A stretch of DNA of 64,000 nt from Aminiphilus circumscriptus DSM 16581 (lineage in GTDB: Bacteria; Synergistota; Synergistia; Synergistales; Aminiphilaceae): NCBI RefSeq assembly GCF_000526375.1, contig NZ_JAFY01000002.1, forward strand, positions 1 to 64,000, written 5' to 3'. The stretch's first letter is position 1, and every line of letters starts with the position of its first letter. The notes under the pieces were generated by a model that was not told where the DNA came from, made no database searches, and saw only the letters and a program-made list of their open reading frames with translations. The position numbers and the translations under genes were made by a program. Positions 43,388 to 53,476 of this stretch are shown here, one piece after another.

Positions 43388-45991
43388 TCACACGAGGCGG
43401 CGCACCACTTCGAGCAGGTGTTCCTGGTCGAAGCTGCTTTTCACGATATAGGCGTCGGCACCGACGGAAACGCCCCGTTCCCGATCCTCCCTCGATTCCA
43501 GCGAGGTGACGAGCACCACGGGGAGATGGGCGAACCGCGGTTCCGAGCGGATGCGTGCGGTGAGGTCGAAACCGCCCAGCCGGGGCATCTCCACGTCGGA
43601 GACCACCACGTCGAAGGGCTCTTCCTCGAGGGCATTCCATGCCTCCATGCCGTCCACCACGGCCCGGACCTCGAACCCAGCGGAGGCGAGGACGTTTCGG
43701 AGCAGCGTTCGGGACGTGATGGAATCCTCCGCGAGAAGAACCCGCCTCGCCCCAGCCCTTCCATCGGAATGCGCCTCCTTGGACCGCCCGGAAAGAGCGG
43801 CACCGCTCCCCAGAGCGGAACGGATCAGGTCGGAGGCGCTCAGGACGAGCGCGACATCTCCGGAGCCGAGCACCGTGGCGCCCGCCACGTTGCGGACCCT
43901 TCGAAGCTGCGGGCCGAGGTTTTTGAAGAGGATCTCCTGTTCGCCGAGAATCCGTTCCACCTCGAAGGCAACAGCATGTTCTCCTCCCCGGGACGCCCTG
44001 GTGTCGCACCGCACCACCAGGAGTGAGACCTTCCGCTCCCGGGAGGTTTCTCTCCGCGCTCCCCCCGGGGCGGAGAATCGCCGCTCCGGCTCCGCTCGGG
44101 AAGGCGCCGGCCCTGTTCCGAGCACTTCGCCGAGACGACGGAACACCAGGGGGCGCCCGTCCAAAAAGACCGTGTCCCTGTTCCCAACGGTCTTGATCTT
44201 CCCCGCGGGAATACGGGCCACCCGCTCGACATTCGCCGTGGGCACCACAAAGAGCCGTCCCGCCTCCTCCACCAGCAGACCCCGGAGGGTGGCGAGCGTC
44301 AGGGGAAGGGAAAGGCGGAAGGTCGTCCCCGCACCGGGCGTGGATTCCACGGCGACGCTGCCTCCGAGTTTTTCCACGCCTTCCTGGACGATGGCCATGC
44401 CAAGTCCTCTTCCGGAGATGCCCGTGATGATCCGGCTCGTGGAAAACCCGGAGCGGAAGATGAGGAGAAGGGCTGCCCGATCGTCCAGATTTCCCGCCTC
44501 CTCGGCGGAGACGATGCCCATTCGCACCGCCTTCTCCCGGACTTTTTCCGGATCGATGCCGCTTCCGTCGTCGGTGACACACACCTCCACACGCCCTCCG
44601 GAGGCGCGGGAGACCGTGATGGCAAGCGTCCCCCGGGGAGGTTTTCCCGCGGCGGTTCGGGCCTCGGGGGTCTCCATGCCGTGGTCGACGGCATTGCGCA
44701 CCAGATGGATGAGCGGGTCCTTGATGCCCTCGAGAATGCGCTTGTCCACCTCCACTTCGCTGCCGCGGATCTCCGTTTCCACGTCCTTTCCCAGTTCCCC
44801 GGAAAGATCGCGCACGATTTTGGGAAACCCCTGGAGGATTGCACCGAAGGGGAGCATGAGCACCGTCTTCGCTCCCTCCAGAAGATTTTGCACCAGCGTT
44901 CCCGCTTCGGTCTGATCGGCCCGGAGGGATCTCCTGAGTCGGCGGAGGCGCTCCTCCAGATCGGCGAGGCGGGTTCGGTTGTCCGCGAAGACATCCCGGA
45001 ACGGCGCGGACGCCGCGGGCGAGAGCGCGTTCCACAGACGGAGCGAAGTCTTTTCCCATTCCTCCCTCCAAAGAACCACTCCGGAGAGAAGTTCTTCCAG
45101 ATCCGCGAGACGCTGCTGCAGCGAGAGCTTCACCGAGAGGAGTTCCTCCGCCTGGAGAAAGAGCGCGTCCAGCTTCGCCGCGGCGATGCGGATCGTCTCC
45201 TGGGCGGCGAGCTTCGGCAGCGGGATCTCCTCGCCGGTCTTGCCCTCCCGGGCAGGCACTCCTTCGGCACGACGGGGAAGCGCGGAAGGATCGGGGGCAT
45301 TCCGTCTCTCCGGCACGGAGGGCACAACGGCGTTTCGGGGCTGCACCACCTCGTCTCCGCGAGGCCGCCGCTCCGTTCCGGAGAGAGAACCCTTCGTCGA
45401 GGCCCTCGTCGGAAACGGAGGCGCGGGGGGGGCTGCGGCGACTCCACCGGAATGGGCCGGAGGCGCTTCGGACTGTTCCGGTGGAGTCGGACGCTCCGCC
45501 CTGGAAAGCGGACGCGGCGGCATCCTCTCTTCCGAGGAGATGTCCCGGGATGCGGGAAGGATGTTTTCGAGGCGGGGGAGTTCCGTTCCGGGAAGTTTCC
45601 GTCCCGCCGCAAGACGTTCCAGCTCCTTGATGCAGTCCTCCGCCTTCGCGCTCTCTTTTCCCGCCACAAGGGCGGCCACGGCGTCGATACTGCGCTGGAG
45701 CAGGTCGAAATCCTTTCTCTCAAGAGAGAAGAAGCCGGACTTCAGGCCGGAGAAGACGCTCTCCATGGGCTGGCACAGGGCGGCCACGGCGGGAAGCTGC
45801 ACCGCATGGGCCGCTCCCTTCAGGCTGTGCGCGGCCCGATACACCGCCTCGATGACGGTGCTTCCGGGATTCTCCTCCAGCTCGATCAAGCCGGACACGA
45901 TGGTCTGGAGGTGCTCCTCCGCCTCGAGGACAAAGTCCCTGCGCAGCTCTTCCAGAAAAGCCTGTTCCGAGAGATCGGGCATTCCACTCAT
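43388..45991 (-). CDS. cheA: Hybrid CheA-REC histidine kinase (WspE-like)
   Basis: This 867-residue kinase has an HPt domain with His55 (AAHSLKGAAHA), a long Pro-rich linker (about 150-265) and dimerisation and HATPase domains (HLVRNAVDHGME, TDDGSGIDPEKV, GRGLGMAIV). A CheW-like regulatory domain and a C-terminal receiver (VLLAEDSITSRTLLRN, VVVSDVEMP, AYIVKSSFDQ) follow. Fusion to a receiver is characteristic of WspE-type and related kinases rather than flagellar CheA. It should phosphorylate the REC-PAS-GGDEF protein and CheB. Confidence 0.95.
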   Translation of the reverse strand: MSGMPDLSEQAFLEELRRDFVLEAEEHLQTIVSGLIELEENPGSTVIEAVYRAAHSLKGAAHAVQLPAVAALCQPMESVFSGLKSGFFSLERKDFDLLQRSIDAVAALVAGKESAKAEDCIKELERLAAGRKLPGTELPRLENILPASRDISSEERMPPRPLSRAERPTPPEQSEAPPAHSGGVAAAPPAPPFPTRASTKGSLSGTERRPRGDEVVQPRNAVVPSVPERRNAPDPSALPRRAEGVPAREGKTGEEIPLPKLAAQETIRIAAAKLDALFLQAEELLSVKLSLQQRLADLEELLSGVVLWREEWEKTSLRLWNALSPAASAPFRDVFADNRTRLADLEERLRRLRRSLRADQTEAGTLVQNLLEGAKTVLMLPFGAILQGFPKIVRDLSGELGKDVETEIRGSEVEVDKRILEGIKDPLIHLVRNAVDHGMETPEARTAAGKPPRGTLAITVSRASGGRVEVCVTDDGSGIDPEKVREKAVRMGIVSAEEAGNLDDRAALLLIFRSGFSTSRIITGISGRGLGMAIVQEGVEKLGGSVAVESTPGAGTTFRLSLPLTLATLRGLLVEEAGRLFVVPTANVERVARIPAGKIKTVGNRDTVFLDGRPLVFRRLGEVLGTGPAPSRAEPERRFSAPGGARRETSRERKVSLLVVRCDTRASRGGEHAVAFEVERILGEQEILFKNLGPQLRRVRNVAGATVLGSGDVALVLSASDLIRSALGSGAALSGRSKEAHSDGRAGARRVLLAEDSITSRTLLRNVLASAGFEVRAVVDGMEAWNALEEEPFDVVVSDVEMPRLGGFDLTARIRSEPRFAHLPVVLVTSLESREDRERGVSVGADAYIVKSSFDQEHLLEVVRRLV

Positions 45992-46006
45992 GCACCCGCG
46001 CCGCTC

Positions 46007-47686
46007 CTACAGTCTGTAGCGTCCCAGCAGATCCGTCAGCCGCCGTCCCATGTCCTTCAGGCCCTCCGCGGCGCCCTCCAGATCCTTCATGCCCGCCACG
46101 TTCTGCTGTCCCGCTTCTTTCACGTTTTCCATGGCCTGGGTCACCTGGTCCACGCCGAGGAGAAGCTCCTCCGTCGCCGCGGCGATCTGGACCGCCGCCT
46201 GGGCATTTTCACCGAAGCGCTTCATCATGGCCTGAATGGACTCCTGCGAGGGGACGGCGTCCCGGGCTCCCTGCTCCACCGCCTTCGATCCCTGTTCCGT
46301 GGCCATCACGGCCGCTCCCGTGGCCTTTTGGATATCCCGGAGGATGCGCTGCACCTGCTTGGCCGCCTGCCGGGACTCCTCGGCGAGGCTCTTGATCTCT
46401 TGGGCCACCACGGCGAATCCCCGTCCCTGTTCGCCGGCCTTCGCGGCTTCGACGGCAGCGTTTACCGCCAGAAGGTTGGACTGCTCCGCCAGATCCTCCA
46501 CGGTGTCGGTGATCTCCCCGATTTCCTGGCTCTGCTCGCTGAGCTTGACGATGGTCTCCGCGATGAAGCCCATCTGGTCGTTGACGCGCTGGAAGCCGTC
46601 CACAAGAGCATCCGTGGCCTTCTTTCCGCCCTGGAGGATTTGCAGCCCCTGCTGGGCGCGCTCCGCCACGCTCCGGGTCTTGTTGTTCGTCGCCTCGACG
46701 GTGGCGCGGATCTCCTCCATGGTGGCGGTGGTCTCCACCACGGACGCCGCGGACTCCTCCACGGTGGCCGTGGTCTGGACGACCGAGGCGGCGACCTCGC
46801 TCGCCGCGGTGCCGAGAGAGGCCGCCGCCTCGGCCATGGTACGAACCTGGGTGCGCAGGTCCTCCGTCAACGCCTGGAGCGCCTTCGCCAGTTCCCCGAT
46901 CTCGTCCCTTCTCGCACGGAGATGTTCCGGAACATCCTGGGAGAGATCCCCCTCACTCAGGCGAACCAACACCGCCACGCCCTCGCCTATGGGGCCGCTC
47001 ACGCTTTTGGAGATGATCACGGCGAAGAGAACGGAGAGGACCACCGCGGCGATCATGGCCACGTTCAGGGCAAGTTCGACGTCGCGGGTGCGCTTTGTGT
47101 CCTCGCCGACGAGGGTGCTCATGCCGCTCTCGATGTGCGACGTGAGAAATCCGAAGGTCTCCTCCAGGGAATCGGACACGGGCAGCAGACGCTCCAGCAG
47201 GATTCCGTATTCCTCCCAAAGCTCCGAAGAACGCTCCGTCTCCGTACCAGTTTCCGCGAGAGCGGCGAGAACGCGGTCCATCTCGGCGTGGATGCGCCGC
47301 CAGGATTCGTACTGCGTCTTGAGGAGACTCAAAAGCTGTCGTTCCTTCGAACTCCCCTCGGGAAAGGCCAAGAGCGTCTTCCATGCGTCGTCCACCCGCT
47401 TCCAGAGGGCTTCCCGACGGTCCGCGATGGCACGCAGCTCCTTTCGAGGATCCTCCTTCCGCTGGGAGAGCGCGATTCCGAAGGTCTCGACGCGGACAGC
47501 CATGCGCAGATAATTCAAGGTCCAGAGCGTGCGAAGATGCGGCACACTCCGGTTGTTGAGGTGCTCCATGTCCTGCGTGAGCCGGGAAAAACCACGGATC
47601 CCCACAAAGCCCACAAACAGAACGGCGATCACGACGAAACCGAAACCGAGGGTCAGTTTTCTCCCTATTCTGACGTTCTTCAGCAT
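46007..47686 (-). CDS. Methyl-accepting chemotaxis protein (WspA-like)
   Basis: This 559-residue receptor has one membrane helix near the N-terminus (LTLGFGFVVIAVLFVGFVGI), a periplasmic helical bundle of about 160 residues and a second membrane helix (AMIAAVVLSVLFAVII). A HAMP domain and a cytoplasmic signalling hairpin (QSNLLAVNAAVEAAKAGEQG) complete it. The architecture and length fit four-helix-bundle receptors such as WspA. ATG 47686 has a GAGGATGCA ribosome site. It lies inside the operon, between CheA and CheW. Confidence 0.95.
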   Translation of the reverse strand: MLKNVRIGRKLTLGFGFVVIAVLFVGFVGIRGFSRLTQDMEHLNNRSVPHLRTLWTLNYLRMAVRVETFGIALSQRKEDPRKELRAIADRREALWKRVDDAWKTLLAFPEGSSKERQLLSLLKTQYESWRRIHAEMDRVLAALAETGTETERSSELWEEYGILLERLLPVSDSLEETFGFLTSHIESGMSTLVGEDTKRTRDVELALNVAMIAAVVLSVLFAVIISKSVSGPIGEGVAVLVRLSEGDLSQDVPEHLRARRDEIGELAKALQALTEDLRTQVRTMAEAAASLGTAASEVAASVVQTTATVEESAASVVETTATMEEIRATVEATNNKTRSVAERAQQGLQILQGGKKATDALVDGFQRVNDQMGFIAETIVKLSEQSQEIGEITDTVEDLAEQSNLLAVNAAVEAAKAGEQGRGFAVVAQEIKSLAEESRQAAKQVQRILRDIQKATGAAVMATEQGSKAVEQGARDAVPSQESIQAMMKRFGENAQAAVQIAAATEELLLGVDQVTQAMENVKEAGQQNVAGMKDLEGAAEGLKDMGRRLTDLLGRYRL

Positions 47687-47791
47687 TGCATCCTCATCCT
47701 CCCCACGCTGCACCACCCCGAACGCCGGGCTGTTCCGGCGCACATTTTCCGTTCCGTCGCAAGACCCTTTTTCTTCCCGGAAGCTTCGTCG

Positions 47792-48442
47792 TCATTCCGG
47801 AAGTTCTTCCTCCACCACGAGGGAACGATCTCGCAAAAGCGCCCTTCCGTCCAGGAGAATCAGGTCCTCTCCCAGGACACCCTTCAGATAGGCCGATCGA
47901 GGACCGGGCATACTCGGCGGCGCCGGACGGATCTCCTCTCGAAGAAGCGTTCGCACGCCGAGGAGGGCGTCCGCCAGAACGCCCAGCTCCATCTCCTCCG
48001 AGCGGAGAAAGAGCACCATGCCCTCCGGATCTTGGCGCGGCAGGTCGAAGAAAACCCGAAGGTCGAGCACCGAGAGAATCTGTCCCCGGAGATTCACGAT
48101 GCCCGCCACGAAGGACGGCGTGCCCGGGACGGGGACGAGGTTCCGCAGAGGAAACACCTCGCCCACGCAGGTTGATTCCAGGGCATACACTTCCTCGGCC
48201 AGACGAAAGACCACCACTTCCAAGGCATCCCCGATGGAGACGAGCTGCTTCGGCTCCCGGGCCAGCAGGATCGCCCGCTCCCGGAGGATGCGGGCCCTCC
48301 GTTCCCGAAGCGCACTCTCGCTCCTCCAGGACAGGGGAAAGCCCGTCGGAACAGCATCGTTCGTCTCCGCCTCCGCCGGAGGCGAAAAAACCATCTCTTC
48401 GGGAGAAACCTCTCCGGAGTGACCTTTCTCTGGTTTTTCCAC
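47792..48442 (-). CDS. cheW: CheW coupling protein
   Basis: This 216-residue protein has a C-terminal CheW domain (VVVFRLAEEVYALESTCVGE, PGTPSFVAGIVNLRGQILSV, DLRVFFDLP) preceded by about 75 less ordered residues. GTG 48442 is chosen because GAGGAGGACATG lies just upstream; an ATG in another frame overlaps. It links receptor to CheA. It is one of two CheW proteins in the operon, as in Wsp. Confidence 0.9.
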   Translation of the reverse strand: MEKPEKGHSGEVSPEEMVFSPPAEAETNDAVPTGFPLSWRSESALRERRARILRERAILLAREPKQLVSIGDALEVVVFRLAEEVYALESTCVGEVFPLRNLVPVPGTPSFVAGIVNLRGQILSVLDLRVFFDLPRQDPEGMVLFLRSEEMELGVLADALLGVRTLLREEIRPAPPSMPGPRSAYLKGVLGEDLILLDGRALLRDRSLVVEEELPE

Positions 48443-48547
48443 AGCATGTCCTCCTCTTCGGATCCGGGAAAACACCCTCACTCCACCTCCGGGCCGGGTC
48501 ATCACCCTTCACGCAAGAGGACAGCCCCGCCCGCTCCTCCCGATGCG

Positions 48548-50191
48548 CTACCGGGACGACCCTTCCGAAGCAGCCTCCCATGGGCTCAAAAGACGCATTG
48601 CTTCGAGAAGAGCCCGGGAGGACATGTCCTCCATCTCGGGCACCGGCGCGTCCTCGGGCAATCCCGCAAGGAGCGTCGAGGCATTGCGGAAGTGCCGCCG
48701 GACCTCCTCGGTCCGTCCTCCCCGAAGGGCGAGGACGCCGAGGGAATAATGGGCCGCCACGAAGTCCGGATCGAGATAAAGAGCCCGCCGGAGCGCCTGT
48801 GCTCCCTCGTCGTCCTCCCCCCGCTCCTGGTGAATCAGGGAGAGAAGATAAAAGAGGACAGGATCTCCCTTTTCCCTGTCGAGGGCCTGGCGACACAGAT
48901 CCAGAGCACGGTCGTGCCGTCCCCGGTCCGCCTCCAGGCGCACGAGAAGCCTTCCCGCCGAAGCGGAATGAGCCGCCAGAGGTTCCAGAAGGCGCTCCGC
49001 CTCCTCCCAGTCCCCTCGCCGGAAGGCGTCATACGCCGCGTCCTCCGGGCTTACTTCGGACGAGGGTGGAGCATGTCCGATGGCGGCGGAGACACCGTTC
49101 CCGCCGCCATCGGAAGCGAGGTCCTCCGGAAGCTCCTCTCCGAACGCATCGGAAAACTCCGGGGACATCTCTCCACCGGCCTTCCCGGCAAGCACCGAAA
49201 AGGGTTCAACCCCCTCTCCGCCGCTCCCGAAAGGGTGCTCTTCGTTCGCGAAAAAGACGCCCCCGTCGAGCAAGGAGTCCCCGTCGCCGAGCGCCGCGGA
49301 GACGACCCGCAAAGGGCTCTCTTCCGGCGGAGCCTTCCGGAAGGCCGTGACTCCCTCGACGGTAACCGGAACGAACGCGGGGCGCCGCACGAGAGCCGTC
49401 TCGCAGGATGCGACGAAAAGCCATCCCCCCGAGGCGAGGAGACGGGAAAAGCGCTCCAGAACCCGCCGGATCGTGGGAGGAGCGAAGTAGATCAGCACGT
49501 TGCGACAGAAGATGACGTCCACCGCACCGGAATCCCCCCAGGGGGAGCCCGTTTGCTCCACGAGGTTGTCCGGCGCGAAGGTGACGCATTTCCGAAAGCG
49601 GGGATGCACGGCCCAGACATCTCCCTCGCGGCGGAAATCGGCCTCCCGCCGGGCGTCGGAAACACCTCGGAACGACCACTTGGAGTAGACGCCCCTCCGG
49701 GCTTTCTCCAGAAAACGTTCGTTCAGGTCCGTGCCGAGGATCCGCACGGGAGGCAAGGACATCTCCCGGGCCTTTTCCTCCACGAGCATGGCGAGCGTGT
49801 AGGCCTCTTCGCCGGTACTGCATCCGGCGCACCAGAGGCGCAGCTCCTTTCCGGAGGAACGGGCCAGAGCGGGCAGCGCCTCGTCGCGGAAGAGACAGAG
49901 CGCTTTTGCCTCACGGAAAAAGTAGGTCTCTCCCACGGTGAGGTGGGGTGTCAGTCGTGTCACCACGTCCTCCGAAAGGGGTGCCGCGGCGAGACGCGCC
50001 AACACCGTCGCCGCATCCTCTCCGCTCTCCCTCGCGAAGTCCCGCACAGCACGCCAGAGATCAATCCTCCGGTTCTCCGGAAAGGTGAGCCCCAGCCGTG
50101 CCTCCACCTCCGCTCCGAGAGCACGCAACGCCTCTTTGAACTCGGAGGGGAACGCGTCCCGCGCAGCTCCGGCGCTATTCGGAAGGGACAT
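48548..50191 (-). CDS. cheR: CheR methyltransferase with C-terminal TPR (WspC-like)
   Basis: This 547-residue protein has a CheR catalytic domain (LTVGETYFFREAKA, LRLWCAGCSTGEEAYTLAML, ILGTDLNERFLEKARRGVYS, VDVIFCRNVLIYF). An acidic linker and tetratricopeptide repeats (DPVLFYLLSLIHQERGEDDE, LDPDFVAAHYSLGVLALRGG) follow. TPR-fused CheR is characteristic of Wsp-type systems. ATG 50191 overlaps the upstream CheW gene by 17 bp. Confidence 0.94.
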   Translation of the reverse strand: MSLPNSAGAARDAFPSEFKEALRALGAEVEARLGLTFPENRRIDLWRAVRDFARESGEDAATVLARLAAAPLSEDVVTRLTPHLTVGETYFFREAKALCLFRDEALPALARSSGKELRLWCAGCSTGEEAYTLAMLVEEKAREMSLPPVRILGTDLNERFLEKARRGVYSKWSFRGVSDARREADFRREGDVWAVHPRFRKCVTFAPDNLVEQTGSPWGDSGAVDVIFCRNVLIYFAPPTIRRVLERFSRLLASGGWLFVASCETALVRRPAFVPVTVEGVTAFRKAPPEESPLRVVSAALGDGDSLLDGGVFFANEEHPFGSGGEGVEPFSVLAGKAGGEMSPEFSDAFGEELPEDLASDGGGNGVSAAIGHAPPSSEVSPEDAAYDAFRRGDWEEAERLLEPLAAHSASAGRLLVRLEADRGRHDRALDLCRQALDREKGDPVLFYLLSLIHQERGEDDEGAQALRRALYLDPDFVAAHYSLGVLALRGGRTEEVRRHFRNASTLLAGLPEDAPVPEMEDMSSRALLEAMRLLSPWEAASEGSSR

Positions 50192-50624
50192 GCATGTCCT
50201 CGCCGGTGCTTCCGCCTCCCGACGACACGAGAAGGGAACGGATGCGACGGAGAGCCACCGGAACGTGCTCCCCCGGGGAAAGTGCAACCCTGGCATCGCC
50301 GTCGGAAGAAACCGAGACATCCTGAGGTTCGAGGGCACACACTCCTTCCACACCGTCCGTGAGGAGCGCGAAAAGGCGGCCTTCGTCCCGGACAAGAAGA
50401 AAGCGGTCGGAGAGGAGCATGTCCCGCCTCGGGGCTCCGAGACGCTGCCGCAGGTCCACCACGGGAGCCGCCTCGCCGCTCACGTTCACCACCCCGAGAA
50501 CGAAGGGAGGCGCGTCCGGGAGCGGCGTCGTCTCCGCGGCGGCCACAACCCGCTCAATGTCTTCCACGGGAAGGGCAAACCGCTGTTCCGCCACGGAGAA
50601 AACGAGAAAGACCTCACGCACCAC
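50175..50624 (-). CDS. Second CheW coupling protein
   Basis: This 149-residue stand-alone CheW domain has VFLVFSVAEQRFALPVEDIE and PPFVLGVVNVSGEAAPVVDL. The start is GTG 50624 after GGAGGTG. Its position before the TPR-type CheR matches WspB preceding WspC. Confidence 0.9.
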   Translation of the reverse strand: MVREVFLVFSVAEQRFALPVEDIERVVAAAETTPLPDAPPFVLGVVNVSGEAAPVVDLRQRLGAPRRDMLLSDRFLLVRDEGRLFALLTDGVEGVCALEPQDVSVSSDGDARVALSPGEHVPVALRRIRSLLVSSGGGSTGEDMHVPSE

Positions 50625-50770
50625 ACAAACACCTCCAGAAAAAGGGAAAAAGGACGAACGGACGGCAAGGACGCCTCATCGCTCACGCTTTCATGTCTTT
50701 GCAGCGTAGCAAAGAACCACTCCGGAGGCAAGATGCTCCCGGAGCGGACACTTCCGGAACGAGGACGTTC

Positions 50771-53128
50771 TCACGCCCCCGCCTCCTCCAGGGGAAGGAG
50801 AATCGTCACCGTGGTTCCCTTTCCGGGCACGCTCGTCACCGACAGGGAGCCTCCCGCGTCGTCCACGAGGCGCTTCACCATGTGCAGCCCCAGGCCTGTT
50901 CCGGAGACATGGCGCGCGGATTCTCCGCGGAAGAAGGGATCGAAAAGACGCGGGAGATCCTCGGCGGAAATGCCCATCCCCTCATCCGCCACGGTCAGCT
51001 CGAGACAGTCGTCACGGCGTCCCACGACGACCTCCACAACGCTTCCCGGAGGAGAATATTTCACCGCGTTGGAAAGCAGGTTCGTGAGGAGAATACGAAA
51101 GCCCACCGGGTCCAGCGAGGCCACGAGAGGCTCGGCGTCCGTCACGCCCTCGCCGGCGACGCACCGAAGCACCGCATTCCGTCCTTCGCCGGCGGCGAAC
51201 TCTTCCACGAGGCGGCGGCAGAAGGGCAGCACCTCCATGGAAACGCGTTCCCCGAATCCTCCCTCCGTGCAGATCCGGCCCTCCCGCCCATTTCCGGTGC
51301 ACCCGAGAAAAAGCCCTTCCCTCGCCAGGGCCGAAAGATGCCGCACATTTTCCTCGATGCGGTGAAGATGTCCCCTGCGCCGCTCCTCGTCCATGGTGGC
51401 CCAGAAATCCTCCAGGAGCTGCACCGATGTGAGAATGGACGAAAGAGGCGTGCGGAATTCGTGGGAGACCAGAGCAAGCCGCTCCGCCTTCCGCCGGAAG
51501 CCGTCGAGTTCCTCCTCCATCTCCCGGAGACGGCGTTCCAGCTCGGCACGACGTTCTCTTTCGAGGAGGAGCGTTTCATTGTTCGCGGCAAGTTCCTCGT
51601 TCATGGCCGTGAGTTCCTCGTTCATCGCGGAGAGTTGTTCGTTTGAAGCCCCTACTTCTTCGTTCATGGCGGACAGCTCCTCGTTCAGTTCCGCAAGGCG
51701 GGCGTTTTTTTCCTCGAGTGTTCGGTTCGCCTCGACGAGTTCCTTCGTCCTGGCCGCCACACGTTCCTCAAGTTCCGCGTTCAGGATCCGCAACTCCTCG
51801 AAGGCCTTCCGCCGTTCCGTGGTGTCGAGGAAGAACCCTTCAGCGCCCACCACGCGACCATTCTCCACAACGACAGTGAGACTGTAGGTGTGATACCCCA
51901 GGGAACCGTCCCTTCGGAGACGGGCGGATTCGCCCGAGACGGCCCGCTCGCCCTGAAACAGGCGTTCGAGCAACGCCGCCGTCTCCCGTATCTGCTCGGC
52001 GGGAACGTGGTGGAGGAAATCCGTGCCGAGCACGTCCTCCGGGGCGGCAAAGCCGTGCAGGGAGAGCCACGCACGGTTCACATTCCGGACGATCCGGTTC
52101 GTGTCGCAGAAGACGTATCCCGCCTCGCTGTTCTCGACGATGGTCCGAAAACGCCGTTCCCGCTCGCGCAATGCCGCGTGGACCCTGCGCCGCTCCTCCG
52201 CCTCGGCCTGGAGTTCCCGGTTGGCCCGGGTGAGTTCCTCCGTGCGGTATGCCACCTCTCCGGAAAGGGAGACGTACCGCCACAGCGCCGCGTGGACGAA
52301 GAGCGTGAGAACCAGGAGCAGAAGTCCTTCCCCGAGCAGGAAATAACGGAGTCTTTCCCGGATCGCCCCGTTCCAGCCACCCCTCGGCACGGCTCCGAGT
52401 TCCCAGACATTTCCTCCGTAGGAGATGGTCTGTCGCACCGGATCCGCCTCGAAAACCTCGGGGATTCCAAAAAAGACATCTCCGTTCGGGTTCCGCAACG
52501 CAAGGGAGAACTCTTCCCACAGGACACCGAATCCCACCTCGCTCAGGAGTGCCGGGAGCGTCACCACCATGGAGGCGAATCCCCAGAAACGCCCGGCGAT
52601 ATAAATGGGAAGGAGCCCGATGATGCCCCTTCCTCCCTGGCGCAGTTCAACGGGGCCGGTCACGGAGAGCCGCCGTTCTTCCAGAGCGCGGCGCACCCCC
52701 TCGTCCTGGCGCGTCTCGTCCCACCCCGCGAGGAGATCAAGCCCCAGCGCTTCCTCGTTGCCCTCCAGCGGAAAGACGAGACGAATCACCCCTTCCGGGG
52801 CCAGAGCCACCGTGCGCACGCCCTCCACCCGGGCGAAAACCCGTTCCGCATAGGAAAGGAAGTGGAACTCCGGGTAGGAAGAGTCTTCCGCTCCATGAAT
52901 GTCCACGAAGCCCGCAAGTCCCTCCAGGTGAAAGAAACGCCGCTCCAGTGCGTTGGCGAATCCCGCTCGAAGGGGCATCACCTGGGTCAGCACGGAACGC
53001 CTCGCCTCGGCAAGGAGCTGGGCCTGAAACCAGCGGGCAAGCCCCCAAAAACCCATCCCGACAAGGCACGCGAAAAGCAGCGCGCCACCGAGAGGCAGCA
53101 ATCCGGCTCTGCGCGTTGCCTCCATCAT
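50771..53128 (-). CDS. Membrane sensor histidine kinase (CHASE-PAS-HisKA)
   Basis: This 785-residue protein has two membrane helices (about 10-30 and 270-290) around a CHASE-like periplasmic domain (YPEFHFLSYAERVFARVEGV). A PAS domain (about 325-450), a coiled coil with five heptads of the type MNEELxA, a HisKA box LVSHEFRTPLSS and an ATPase domain (NLLSNAVKYSPPG, DEGMGIS, GTGLGLHMV) follow. No receiver is fused. It is transcribed first in the Wsp-like operon, an addition compared with the Pseudomonas system, and may feed a second signal to the REC-GGDEF protein. Confidence 0.92.
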   Translation of the reverse strand: MMEATRRAGLLPLGGALLFACLVGMGFWGLARWFQAQLLAEARRSVLTQVMPLRAGFANALERRFFHLEGLAGFVDIHGAEDSSYPEFHFLSYAERVFARVEGVRTVALAPEGVIRLVFPLEGNEEALGLDLLAGWDETRQDEGVRRALEERRLSVTGPVELRQGGRGIIGLLPIYIAGRFWGFASMVVTLPALLSEVGFGVLWEEFSLALRNPNGDVFFGIPEVFEADPVRQTISYGGNVWELGAVPRGGWNGAIRERLRYFLLGEGLLLLVLTLFVHAALWRYVSLSGEVAYRTEELTRANRELQAEAEERRRVHAALRERERRFRTIVENSEAGYVFCDTNRIVRNVNRAWLSLHGFAAPEDVLGTDFLHHVPAEQIRETAALLERLFQGERAVSGESARLRRDGSLGYHTYSLTVVVENGRVVGAEGFFLDTTERRKAFEELRILNAELEERVAARTKELVEANRTLEEKNARLAELNEELSAMNEEVGASNEQLSAMNEELTAMNEELAANNETLLLERERRAELERRLREMEEELDGFRRKAERLALVSHEFRTPLSSILTSVQLLEDFWATMDEERRRGHLHRIEENVRHLSALAREGLFLGCTGNGREGRICTEGGFGERVSMEVLPFCRRLVEEFAAGEGRNAVLRCVAGEGVTDAEPLVASLDPVGFRILLTNLLSNAVKYSPPGSVVEVVVGRRDDCLELTVADEGMGISAEDLPRLFDPFFRGESARHVSGTGLGLHMVKRLVDDAGGSLSVTSVPGKGTTVTILLPLEEAGA

Positions 53129-53178
53129 GGGACACCGTCCTCTCCCTTCGGGTTTCGGAAACGGCTATCCTTTTGAAT

Positions 53179-53207
53179 AGTATAGCTTTTTTGCCGCACC
53201 GTGTCCG
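53179..53207 (-). promoter_or_regulatory. Candidate promoter of the Wsp-like operon
   Basis: On the minus strand CGGACA (53202-53207), a 17-bp spacer and TATACT (53179-53184) predict a start near 53172, 44 bp before the sensor kinase. The remainder of the 348-bp gap to the glycosyltransferase shows no gene. Confidence 0.45.
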
Positions 53208-53476
53208 TTTGGGAGTGCGCGCCGCCTGCCACCTTTTTTGTGACGGCAAAATGTGTGACGGCGGAATTGCGGAGAGGTTACACCTTCGTGGACGTCGTTG
53301 ACGCCGCGCCGCTTTCTGTGCGAAGGTGACACCGGCGCTTCCGCACGCTTTCGAGACGGAGAACCCTCGCGGTCGGCTCCCGTCTCGAAGAGGATACAAC
53401 CGGGCCGCCACCGCCCTTCGGAGGGTTTCGCCTCCGCCGAGGGCGATCCGATCCCCGAGAAGGAGGCTTTCCCGCC

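Noticed and set aside
44681-48175. A 1,164-codon plus-strand frame across the chemosensory genes
   Set aside because: It lies opposite CheA, MCP and CheW genes with unmistakable motifs; the frame is a GC-driven shadow.
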